A stretch of DNA of 64,000 nt from Pelosinus baikalensis (GTDB lineage: Bacteria > Bacillota > Negativicutes > DSM-13327), in assembly GCF_020819555.1 (NCBI RefSeq), contig NZ_JAJHJB010000003.1:1-64000 (forward strand), given 5' to 3'. The position numbers and the translations under genes were made by a program. The notes under the pieces were generated by a model, which saw nothing but the letters and a program-made list of their open reading frames with translations, ran no database searches and was not told the origin of the DNA. Of this stretch, positions 41,540 through 49,380 are shown piece after piece. Position 1 is the stretch's first letter, and every line of letters begins with the position of its first letter.

Positions 41540-42820
41540 ATGCTAAAAGTGGTCGTGGTTGGAGGGGGATGGGCAGGTTGTGCCGCAGCACTATCAGCAT
41601 CTAAAGCTGGGGCACAAGTACTGTTATTAGAGCGTACTGATTCACTACTGGGCACTGGCTTAGTAGGAGGTATATTTCGTAATAATGGAAGGCATACTGC
41701 AGCAGAAGAAGCTATTGCAATGGGGGGCGGGGATATTTTTGTTGCAATGGATGCAAATGCAAGACATAAAGGTATTTCATTTCCTGGCCATAATCATGCT
41801 TCCACTTATGATGTAACAACAATGGAACCTTTAGTAAAAAAGATTCTACAAAATTATGGAATTGAGATTAAAACAAATACAAGGGTAGTCGATGTGTTAA
41901 AACATGGAAAAAGAATACATACATTGATTATAGATGGTGGGATTGAAATAAAGGGTGATGTATTTGTAGATGCAACTGGTACTGCGGGATCTATGGGAAA
42001 TTGCCTTACCTATGGTAATGGGTGTGCTATGTGCGTAATGCGTTGTCCATCATTTGGTCCTCGCGTTAGTGTTACGGCTAAGGCAGAGATAAAAGAACTA
42101 ATGGGAAGAAAATCAGATGGATCCTTTGGTGCAATGAGTGGGTCGTGTAAATTATGCAAAGAATCTCTTAGTATCGAAATCAAAGATTCTTTAGATCGGG
42201 ATGGTGTTGTAGTATTACCGTTACCAGAAAGATTACAGAAAAGTAGTTCATTAGGTAAAAAGGCTTGTACTCAATATGCTTTAAATGAATATGCCGTTAA
42301 TTTAGTACTGCTAGATACTGGGCATGCCAAATTAATGACGCCATATTTTCCCTTGGAAGATTTAAGAAGCATTCCAGGCTTAGAAAAAGCGCGCTATGAA
42401 GATCCTTATGCTGGTAGCATGGGGAATTCTATACGATATTTAGGAATTGCACCATGTACAAATTCATTGAAGGTTGAGGGGTTGGACAATCTATTTTGCT
42501 GCGGTGAAAAATCAGCAATTCTTGTAGGGCATACAGAAGCAGTAGTAACAGGCTTGCTTGCAGGAAATAATGCGGTTCGGCACTGCTTAGATATGAAATA
42601 TTTAGAATTGCCAACCTCAATAGCTTCTGGTGATTTTATTGCTTTTGTACATGAACAGATGAAATTAGAAGCAGGCCTAAGTATACGGTATACCTTCTCT
42701 GGATCTGTATATTTTGAGCGAATGAAGACGTTATCTTTATATTCCATGAATCGAACTGAGATACACGATAGAGTAGCTCAGGCTGGATTTAAAGATATTT
42801 ATAGCGTTTGCCTAGTATAA
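41540..42820 (+). CDS. FAD-dependent oxidoreductase with CxxCxxxC and CxxC motifs
   Basis: A 426-residue flavoprotein. The Rossmann dinucleotide motif VVGGGWAGCAAALSASKAG opens the protein (about 5-23) with an acidic strand end E-R at about 33; a second FAD block (LFCCGEKSAILVGHTEAVVTG) lies near 317-337. Between them are C162-x2-C165-x3-C169 and C203-x2-C206, which could hold an iron-sulfur centre. The fold resembles FAD_oxidored/GidA-like enzymes, but I cannot name the reaction. ATG at 41540 has GGAGGG six bases upstream. The next gene, 12 bases on, encodes a PyrK-like electron-transfer subunit, so the two probably form one enzyme. Confidence 0.82.
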   Translation: MLKVVVVGGGWAGCAAALSASKAGAQVLLLERTDSLLGTGLVGGIFRNNGRHTAAEEAIAMGGGDIFVAMDANARHKGISFPGHNHASTYDVTTMEPLVKKILQNYGIEIKTNTRVVDVLKHGKRIHTLIIDGGIEIKGDVFVDATGTAGSMGNCLTYGNGCAMCVMRCPSFGPRVSVTAKAEIKELMGRKSDGSFGAMSGSCKLCKESLSIEIKDSLDRDGVVVLPLPERLQKSSSLGKKACTQYALNEYAVNLVLLDTGHAKLMTPYFPLEDLRSIPGLEKARYEDPYAGSMGNSIRYLGIAPCTNSLKVEGLDNLFCCGEKSAILVGHTEAVVTGLLAGNNAVRHCLDMKYLELPTSIASGDFIAFVHEQMKLEAGLSIRYTFSGSVYFERMKTLSLYSMNRTEIHDRVAQAGFKDIYSVCLV

Positions 42821-42832
42821 GGAGGTATAAAT

Positions 42833-43801
42833 ATGGATAGAAATATCTCCCAATGTATTGATATTAATTCAAAATATTGCCCTTGTTTGTTAGCTGAAGC
42901 AAATCAATGTACTTTTTGCAGTCATTTAAAAGGAGAGGCAACTTGTAATTGTAATTGGGCGGGTGTATGTATATTATATGAGAAACATTGGCAGTATAAA
43001 AAAATACAGCAATGTGAAGAAAGTATAGCAACAAGGATGGAGGAAGAGGTTTCCTTTACCGTAAAAGAACAGATTAGCGATAATACATATAGACTGGAAA
43101 TGCAAGTGAGTAATACATTTGCAGAACCTTTAATGAAAATTGGTTCTTTTGTATTCTTAAAAAGACCTAATGATCCCGCCTTTTTTTACTTTCCTGTTAA
43201 TATTATGAGTGTGCAAGGAAATATGTTAGACGTAGTCATTGAGGCGATTGGACCGAAATCAATTAGGATCATAGCAGAAAATAATGATAAATTAGTAGTG
43301 CGTGGACCTTATTGGAATGGAGTTTTAGGTCAACCCTGGATTGACAATCTTACTTATGGTAAGATAATATTAGTAGCTGGTGGTATTGGGCAAGCTCCTG
43401 CGCTGCCCCTCGCAGTTAATTTGAAAAAAAATAATAATCAAATTACAGCGGTTTTGGCTCCTGGAAAAGTAGGAAAGATTTTTATAAAAGAACAACTAAC
43501 TGAATTAGGTGTGACAGTACATATCGTGTCTTCCTTACGTAAAAATGGCCTCTCTATGTTGAAAGAGGGGTTATATCAAAAACCTGATTTAGTGGTAAGC
43601 GCTGGTCCTGATAATCAGCATTACGCAATTATTAGAACCATGCAAGCGGCAGGTGTTAATATACCTATGGTGGCTACGAATAATGCGACTATGTGCTGTG
43701 GCGAAGGTATTTGTGGTAGCTGCATAAAAAAGGTGCAGGGCAATACAGAAATTAGACTGTGTAAGCAACAAATTGATTTTTCAAAAATTGTTGAAGATTA
43801 A
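42833..43801 (+). CDS. PyrK-like FAD/NAD(P)-binding iron-sulfur subunit with Cys-rich N-terminus
   Basis: A 322-residue protein. Residues 1-48 carry eight cysteines (8, 16, 18, 26, 29, 38, 40, 46), an extension absent from ordinary PyrK. A ferredoxin-reductase-like FAD domain (about 70-165) and NAD(P) domain (VAGGIGQAPALPLA, about 181-194) follow. The C-terminus has a [2Fe-2S] signature C289-x4-C294-x2-C297-x12-C310. The family includes dihydroorotate dehydrogenase electron-transfer subunit and sulfide dehydrogenase beta subunit. No pyrD lies nearby, so pyrimidine synthesis is unlikely. GGAGGTA precedes the ATG at 42833. Confidence 0.85.
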   Translation: MDRNISQCIDINSKYCPCLLAEANQCTFCSHLKGEATCNCNWAGVCILYEKHWQYKKIQQCEESIATRMEEEVSFTVKEQISDNTYRLEMQVSNTFAEPLMKIGSFVFLKRPNDPAFFYFPVNIMSVQGNMLDVVIEAIGPKSIRIIAENNDKLVVRGPYWNGVLGQPWIDNLTYGKIILVAGGIGQAPALPLAVNLKKNNNQITAVLAPGKVGKIFIKEQLTELGVTVHIVSSLRKNGLSMLKEGLYQKPDLVVSAGPDNQHYAIIRTMQAAGVNIPMVATNNATMCCGEGICGSCIKKVQGNTEIRLCKQQIDFSKIVED

Positions 43802-43820
43802 TTATTAAAAGGAGTTTATG

Positions 43821-44543
43821 ATGTTAGAACGTTTGCAGAAAATTATCAGCCAAGCTGGAATTGCTTCCAGAAGAGAATCGGAGAAAATTATACAGCAAGG
43901 TCGGGTATCGGTAAATGGTAAAGTAGTTACCGAGTTAGGTACTAAAGTCATTCCTGGTAAAGATCGGGTTGCCGTGGATGGTAAACTTATTGCAGGAGAA
44001 AAACTGGTATATATTTTACTATATAAGCCAAAAGGAATCCTAACCACATTAAAAGATCCCCAAGATCGTAAAACGGTGGCATCATTGGTCACTGACATCA
44101 CACAGCGTATTTACCCTGTAGGTAGACTTGATTATAACACGGAAGGCTTACTGCTACTAACTAATGATGGTGCACTAACCAATGCTCTAATTCATCCTAG
44201 CAAAAAAATTGATAAAACATATATTGCCAAAGTTGCTGGTAGACCTTCTCAAGAAAAAATTGATTTACTGCGAATTGGTATTCGATTAGAAGATGGTGTG
44301 ACAGCTCCTGCGATAATTGATGAAATGGAATTTGATCGAGAAAGAAATCTAACCAGTTTGAGAATTACCATTCATGAGGGAAAGAATCGTCAAATTCGCC
44401 GTATGTTTGAAGCTATTGGCTCTGATGTAAAACAACTCAAACGGGTTAAATTTGCTTTTTTAACACTAGAAGGGTTACGCCGAGGAGGGTATAGGCATTT
44501 ATTGCCTCAAGAAGTGGAAGCATTACAGAACATTAATAAATGA
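43821..44543 (+). CDS. rluB: RluB-type 23S rRNA pseudouridine synthase
   Basis: A 240-residue protein with an N-terminal S4 domain (about 1-60) and the RsuA/RluB catalytic domain containing GRLDYNTEGLLLLTNDG (catalytic Asp within GRLD) and IHEGKNRQIRRMFEAIG. Members modify position 2605-type uridines in 23S rRNA. AAAGGAG is seven bases before the ATG at 43821; an ATG one codon earlier is possible. RsuA paralogues share these motifs, so exact target is inferred. Confidence 0.92.
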   Translation: MLERLQKIISQAGIASRRESEKIIQQGRVSVNGKVVTELGTKVIPGKDRVAVDGKLIAGEKLVYILLYKPKGILTTLKDPQDRKTVASLVTDITQRIYPVGRLDYNTEGLLLLTNDGALTNALIHPSKKIDKTYIAKVAGRPSQEKIDLLRIGIRLEDGVTAPAIIDEMEFDRERNLTSLRITIHEGKNRQIRRMFEAIGSDVKQLKRVKFAFLTLEGLRRGGYRHLLPQEVEALQNINK

Positions 44544-44552
44544 GTGTGCGAG

Positions 44553-44583
44553 CCCTTATTGTGTAATATAATAAGGGTTTTTT
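44553..44583 (+). terminator. Terminator after rluB
   Basis: CCCTTATT (44553-44560) and AATAAGGG (44570-44577) with a 9-base loop, then six T residues. Confidence 0.8.
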
Positions 44584-44613
44584 GTTTTACTAAAAAATGA
44601 AAAAGGTGATAAG

Positions 44614-45858
44614 ATGAAGAACATTATTGTAGTTGGCGGTGGTGCTGCCGGTATGATGGCTGCAGTTAGTGCTAGTCAAAATGGTGGTAAAGTCATTGTT
44701 TTGGAAAAAATGGCTTCTTTAGGCAGAAAATTATCAATTACTGGTAAAGGTAGATGTAATATTACTAATATTGCTGAAAAAGAGATTATTATTAAAAACA
44801 TTCCAGGAAATGGAGCTTTTATTTATAGCTCTTTACATAAGTTTGGTAACCAAGATATTATAGATTTTTTACATCATTATGGTGTTATGACTAAAATAGA
44901 AAGAGGTGGGCGGGTTTTTCCGGTTAGTGATCAGGCCAAAGATGTAGTAGGTGCCTTTTTAAGGGCCTTTAAAGATCTAAATATTGAAGTAGTAACGGGG
45001 CAGCAGGTAAAAAGAATCCTTACACATAATGGCAAGGTAACAGGAGTGCTTGCTAATAATAATGTGAAATATGATGCCGAAGCTGTAATTGTGGCCACAG
45101 GTGGTTCTTCTTATCCGGGAACCGGTTCTTCTGGTGATGGGTATCGTATGAGTGAGGTCGTTGGACATACTATTATTCCATTAAAACCATCATTAGTGCC
45201 ACTGGAAGTAGGAGAAGATTGGATTCGTGAATTACAAGGGCTTTCCTTAAAAAATGTCTCAGCTAGTGTCATCTTCGCAGGAAAAAAAGTAGCGGAGGAT
45301 TTTGGCGAGATGTTATTTACTCATTATGGTTTATCTGGTCCCATTATTTTGTCATTAAGCAAAAAGGTAGCTGAACTATTGAATCATCATCCTAATGAAG
45401 AAATACTGATGGAAATTAACTTAAAGCCGGCCTTATCAGCAGAAATACTTGACAAGCGCATCCAACGAGATTTTGAAAAATTTGCTCGTAAGCAATTAAA
45501 AAATTCTCTTGGTGAGTTATTGCCAGCCAAATTAATTAATGTTGTTATCGATTTGGCTCATCTTGATCCTGATAAATTTGTACATCAAATTACTAAAAGT
45601 GAACGTGTACGTTTGCAAGAGCAGATTACTAAATTAACTTTTACGATAACAGCGACACGACCAGTTAGTGAGGCAATTGTTACAGCAGGCGGGGTCTATG
45701 TAAAGGAGATAAATCCTAAAACAATGGAATCAAAAATTGTAGAAGGATTATTTTTTGCTGGTGAAGTAATTGATATTGATGGTTATACTGGTGGTTTTAA
45801 TTTACAAGCTGCCTTTTCTACTGGTTATGTAGCAGGTTACAATGCAGCCGAGATATGA
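44614..45858 (+). CDS. HI0933-type NAD(P)/FAD-dependent flavoprotein
   Basis: A 414-residue flavoprotein with the N-terminal FAD motif VVGGGAAGMMAAVSASQNG, the family signature GRKLSITGKGRCNITN (about 40-55) and C-terminal FFAGEVIDIDGYTGGFNLQAAFSTGY. This is the HI0933/YtfP (BaiN-like) family; the physiological reaction is unsettled. AAAGGTGA precedes the ATG at 44614. Commonly adjacent to aroA or cmk in this lineage, as here two genes before aroA. Confidence 0.9.
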   Translation: MKNIIVVGGGAAGMMAAVSASQNGGKVIVLEKMASLGRKLSITGKGRCNITNIAEKEIIIKNIPGNGAFIYSSLHKFGNQDIIDFLHHYGVMTKIERGGRVFPVSDQAKDVVGAFLRAFKDLNIEVVTGQQVKRILTHNGKVTGVLANNNVKYDAEAVIVATGGSSYPGTGSSGDGYRMSEVVGHTIIPLKPSLVPLEVGEDWIRELQGLSLKNVSASVIFAGKKVAEDFGEMLFTHYGLSGPIILSLSKKVAELLNHHPNEEILMEINLKPALSAEILDKRIQRDFEKFARKQLKNSLGELLPAKLINVVIDLAHLDPDKFVHQITKSERVRLQEQITKLTFTITATRPVSEAIVTAGGVYVKEINPKTMESKIVEGLFFAGEVIDIDGYTGGFNLQAAFSTGYVAGYNAAEI

Positions 45859-45993
45859 TTACATAAGGGGTTCTATCTTCTATAGGGGAAGCCTGTGATA
45901 ATTATATCCAGAAATACGAGTTGGGCAAGGTATGTACGGTATAAAATAGCGCATAATATAGGCTAAATGACAAAAAAGCAGGTGGCATCTTTC

Positions 45994-46524
45994 GTGGATA
46001 AATCAAAAGACAATTGGATGATACGTAGCGAAGCTATTTTATTACGCATCATAGTTATTTGTATGATGATATTAGTTTTATCCCAACTATTGTTGTTTAA
46101 AGAAGAAACACGATCTTACTTATCAAAAGTTGACAAAATGGAAGGTGAACAACTTAATACTGCTATGCCTTTATACGCAGATACCCCCTTGCAAATTAAA
46201 GAAGAAACTACCGCCGTTAAAAATTATCAAAGTATGTTGCGAAAAAGTAAAGTTATTCTTCTCCATATGGTAAAACCATCTGAAAATGCAAAGGTTTATG
46301 TGGTTGTAAATGGAAAAAGAGCCAGTGATTTTATTAAAGGAAATAGTAAAGTTACCGTGTATGATGGTGATTATCTTGAGATTGATGCTACTGAATTAGA
46401 ACAGCCAATCCAATTTATTATTAAAATTCCGGAAAAAGATTTACTTTCTCCCGTAGATGGTTTAATAGTAGAAGGAAGTAAGGGCATTTTGACTATTGGC
46501 AAAATAAAATTTAAGAATGAATAG
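45994..46524 (+). CDS. Single-pass membrane protein of unknown function
   Basis: A 176-residue protein with one N-terminal membrane helix (about 12-36), a charged linker, and a probable extracytoplasmic beta-rich domain (about 85-176) containing AKVYVVVNGKRASDF and TVYDGDYLEIDATEL. The latter resembles small bacterial surface domains but I recognise no family. GTG at 45994 has AGGTGG eight bases upstream; the frame extends nine codons to an ATG at 45967 with a weak SD. It sits between a flavoprotein gene and aroA. Confidence 0.7.
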   Translation: MDKSKDNWMIRSEAILLRIIVICMMILVLSQLLLFKEETRSYLSKVDKMEGEQLNTAMPLYADTPLQIKEETTAVKNYQSMLRKSKVILLHMVKPSENAKVYVVVNGKRASDFIKGNSKVTVYDGDYLEIDATELEQPIQFIIKIPEKDLLSPVDGLIVEGSKGILTIGKIKFKNE

Positions 46525-46638
46525 TAAAAAGGATAATGGCTTTTTTCGGTGAATTATAAATAAATAAATATGTTTTTCATAACTAATCGAAAACTCTATT
46601 TTATTATTTTGTTACCTAAAATATGGAGGAGAATTTAT

Positions 46639-47940
46639 ATGTTAGAGAATATAACGATAAGTCCCAAAGGTGGTTTATCTGGTAGTATAAACATTCCAGG
46701 AGATAAATCCATTTCTCATCGAAGTGTTATGTTTGCAGCACTTGCATCTACACCTGTAATTATAAAAAACTTTTTATATGCAGAAGATTGTTTATCAACG
46801 GTTAGTTGTATGCAAAAATTAGGTGCTAAAATCGAAAAAGATGAAGAGAATAATTTGCATGTATTGGGTCAAGGACTATACGGTCTGAAAGAGCCCGAAG
46901 ATATTCTTGATGCTGGAAATTCTGGAACCACATTACGCTTATTGTCAGGTATTTTAATTGGACAACCTTTCTTTAGTGTGTTGACCGGTGATGCCTCTTT
47001 ACGCAGCAGACCTATGGCTAGGGTTGTAACTCCTCTGACGATGATGGGTGGGGAAATCACCGGACGCCAAGATACAAAATACGTACCCATTTCAATTGTT
47101 AAAAGTAAAAAAAAGAAAATTAATGGTATAGAATATACTATGCCAATGGCTAGTGCACAGGTAAAATCGGCGATCTTGTTGGCAACCTTATTTGCGAGCA
47201 GCCCTAGTACCATTACCGAACCCTATGTATCTCGTGATCACACTGAGCTGATGTTGGAAACTTTTGGAGTAAAGGTAGCGAGACAGGGAACGAGTGTAAG
47301 TATTAACCCTGCATCCCAATTACATGCGCCAGGTGAAATAAACGTACCTGGAGATATAAGTTCAGCAGCCTTTTGGTTAGTAGGGGCAACCATCATTCCT
47401 GATAGTCATTTAACTCTTATAAATGTCGGAATAAACCCGACACGTACAGGAATCCTGGATGTTCTTAAAGAAATGGGCGCAAATATTTCAATCGAAAATC
47501 AACGTTTTAGTGGTGCAGAACTTGTAGCTGATCTTGTTGTAAAATCTGCGAAATTAAAAGGTACCACAATTGATGGCGCAATTATTCCAAGATTGATTGA
47601 TGAAATACCGATCTTGTCTGTTGCAGCATTATTTGCAGACGGAAAAACGATTATTCGTGGTGCAGAAGAATTAAGAGTAAAAGAAACAGATCGACTAAAG
47701 GCAGTCGCCAGCGAATTAGGAAAAATGGGAGCTATTATGACGGAAACAGATGATGGTCTAATTATTGATGGCCCTCAAAAGATGCAATTTGCTAATTGTG
47801 ACTCTTATCATGATCACCGAATAGCAATGGCACTCGCTATAGCAGGTGCTGCATCTTTGGGAGTAAACATTCATAAGCATAATTGTGCTAATATTTCTTA
47901 TCCTAATTTTTTTGCAACTTTAGATAGTATTAGAAAATAA
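46639..47940 (+). CDS. aroA: EPSP synthase (3-phosphoshikimate 1-carboxyvinyltransferase)
   Basis: A 433-residue two-domain enzyme of the shikimate pathway with IPGDKSISHRSVMFAALA near the N-terminus, DAGNSGTTLRLLSG and the C-terminal DHRIAMALAIAG. It joins shikimate 3-phosphate and phosphoenolpyruvate. GGAGGAG lies seven bases before the ATG at 46639; the 23 extra codons of the longest frame are AT-rich leader. It begins the aroA-cmk-plsC-ispH block conserved in Negativicutes. Confidence 0.97.
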   Translation: MLENITISPKGGLSGSINIPGDKSISHRSVMFAALASTPVIIKNFLYAEDCLSTVSCMQKLGAKIEKDEENNLHVLGQGLYGLKEPEDILDAGNSGTTLRLLSGILIGQPFFSVLTGDASLRSRPMARVVTPLTMMGGEITGRQDTKYVPISIVKSKKKKINGIEYTMPMASAQVKSAILLATLFASSPSTITEPYVSRDHTELMLETFGVKVARQGTSVSINPASQLHAPGEINVPGDISSAAFWLVGATIIPDSHLTLINVGINPTRTGILDVLKEMGANISIENQRFSGAELVADLVVKSAKLKGTTIDGAIIPRLIDEIPILSVAALFADGKTIIRGAEELRVKETDRLKAVASELGKMGAIMTETDDGLIIDGPQKMQFANCDSYHDHRIAMALAIAGAASLGVNIHKHNCANISYPNFFATLDSIRK

Positions 47941-47968
47941 TATTTGGATTTTGTATATGGGGGCAGTT

Positions 47969-48643
47969 ATGAAAAAGTTAATTATTGCTATAGATGGTCC
48001 TGCAGGAGCAGGAAAGAGTACTGTAGCCCAAATTCTAGCTCACCGTCTTCATTATAATTATATTGATACTGGAGCTATGTATCGTGGAATTGCCTGGAAA
48101 ACAATAAAAAGTGACGTTTTAAATGATGCATTAGCCATCGGAAACATCGCTCAGGATATTAATATTCGATTATATTATGTTGATGGTAAAACCACAGTAT
48201 TCGTTGACGGTTGTGATGTCACTGCTGAAATTCGTACACCTGAAGTTTCTCGTGTCGTATCAGAAATTGCTCAAATTAAATCAGTGCGCGATGCTATGCT
48301 CAAATTACAACGCGAGATGGCAGGCTGTGGCGGAGTTGTTATGGATGGTCGTGATATTGGTACTCATGTATTACCTAATGCAGATGTAAAGATATTTCTA
48401 ACGGCATCAATTAAAGAGCGGGCAGAGCGTCGTTGGCGAGAGTTAACGGAAAAGGGCTTTAAGGTAAATCTAGAAGAACTTGAACAAGAAATTATGGCTC
48501 GCGATAAAAATGATTCTGAACGTGAATTCGCTCCTTTAATACAAGCGTCAGATGCTGTGTTAATTGATACTACCACTCTTTCCATACAAGAAGCAGTGGC
48601 GGCAATCACAAAACTTTGTGAGGAGAGAAAAGGCCTTGTATAG
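47969..48643 (+). CDS. cmk: Cytidylate kinase
   Basis: A 224-residue nucleoside monophosphate kinase with P-loop IDGPAGAGKST (about 6-16), IDTGAMYRG and VMDGRDIGTHVLPNAD. It phosphorylates CMP and dCMP. ATG at 47969 has GGGGG upstream; two further starts at 47951 and 47957 are in frame but overlap the SD. Its last codons overlap the plsC start. Confidence 0.96.
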   Translation: MKKLIIAIDGPAGAGKSTVAQILAHRLHYNYIDTGAMYRGIAWKTIKSDVLNDALAIGNIAQDINIRLYYVDGKTTVFVDGCDVTAEIRTPEVSRVVSEIAQIKSVRDAMLKLQREMAGCGGVVMDGRDIGTHVLPNADVKIFLTASIKERAERRWRELTEKGFKVNLEELEQEIMARDKNDSEREFAPLIQASDAVLIDTTTLSIQEAVAAITKLCEERKGLV

Positions 48644-49235
48644 TGTGATTAGAGTTTTTTTGCATTATTTTTTTAAAATCTTTTTTCGCTGCAGAATCAT
48701 CGGAATTGAAAATATTCCAGTGGCAGGAGGGGCTATTATAGCCTCTAATCATGTGAGTCTCTTTGATCCACCCGTTGTAGGAACTGCTTTTACAAGATCA
48801 ATTCATTTTATGGCTAAAGAAGAGTTATTTGCTGTACCGTTTATTGGATGGATTTTAAAGAATTTAAACGCCTTTCCCGTACGACGCGCTACAGCTGATC
48901 GTACTGCCATTAGGCATGCTATCAATTTATTAGAAAATGGGGAGTTGCTTGGTCTTTTCCCAGAAGGAACACGTAGTCTAACTGGTAAATTGGGTAAACC
49001 TGAAACTGGTCTTGCAATGATCGCCTTGAAAGCTGGTGTGCCAATTATACCCACTGCGGTTATTGGTACAAATAAAGTATGGAAAGAGGGGCAGTTATTT
49101 CCTCGCTTCATTGTTAAATTTGGCAATCCTATTATTGTAAATCAGGGAAAAGCTGATAAAGAAACGATGGAAAACCTCAGTACTAAAATCATGCAAGAAA
49201 TTTCTTTGTTGTTAGAGGAGAAGGTAAACTTTTAA
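48636..49235 (+). CDS. plsC: 1-acyl-sn-glycerol-3-phosphate acyltransferase
   Basis: A 199-residue membrane-bound acyltransferase with motif I H39-x4-D44 (NHVSLFD), motif III FPEGTRS (108-114) and a hydrophobic N-terminus. It makes phosphatidic acid; PlsY, the enzyme of the preceding step, is encoded at 57866. TTG at 48636 has GGAGAG eight bases upstream and overlaps the cmk stop; the long upstream extension in this frame runs over cmk. Confidence 0.93.
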   Translation: MYSVIRVFLHYFFKIFFRCRIIGIENIPVAGGAIIASNHVSLFDPPVVGTAFTRSIHFMAKEELFAVPFIGWILKNLNAFPVRRATADRTAIRHAINLLENGELLGLFPEGTRSLTGKLGKPETGLAMIALKAGVPIIPTAVIGTNKVWKEGQLFPRFIVKFGNPIIVNQGKADKETMENLSTKIMQEISLLLEEKVNF

Positions 49236-49254
49236 GATAGTTTACCTTCTTTTT
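49220..49254 (+). terminator. Terminator overlapping the plsC stop
   Basis: GAAGGTAAACT and AGTTTACCTTC (49220-49230 and 49239-49249), then five T residues. Confidence 0.85.
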
Positions 49255-49380
49255 ATCCGATGATCAATCACCTTGACTTTAAATATATCCTTTTTTATTT
49301 TTCACATCAAAATAAAAGGAATAATTATTATTTATAGGGAATATCACTATAAGTAATTTACAATCTATAGGAGGTAACGT

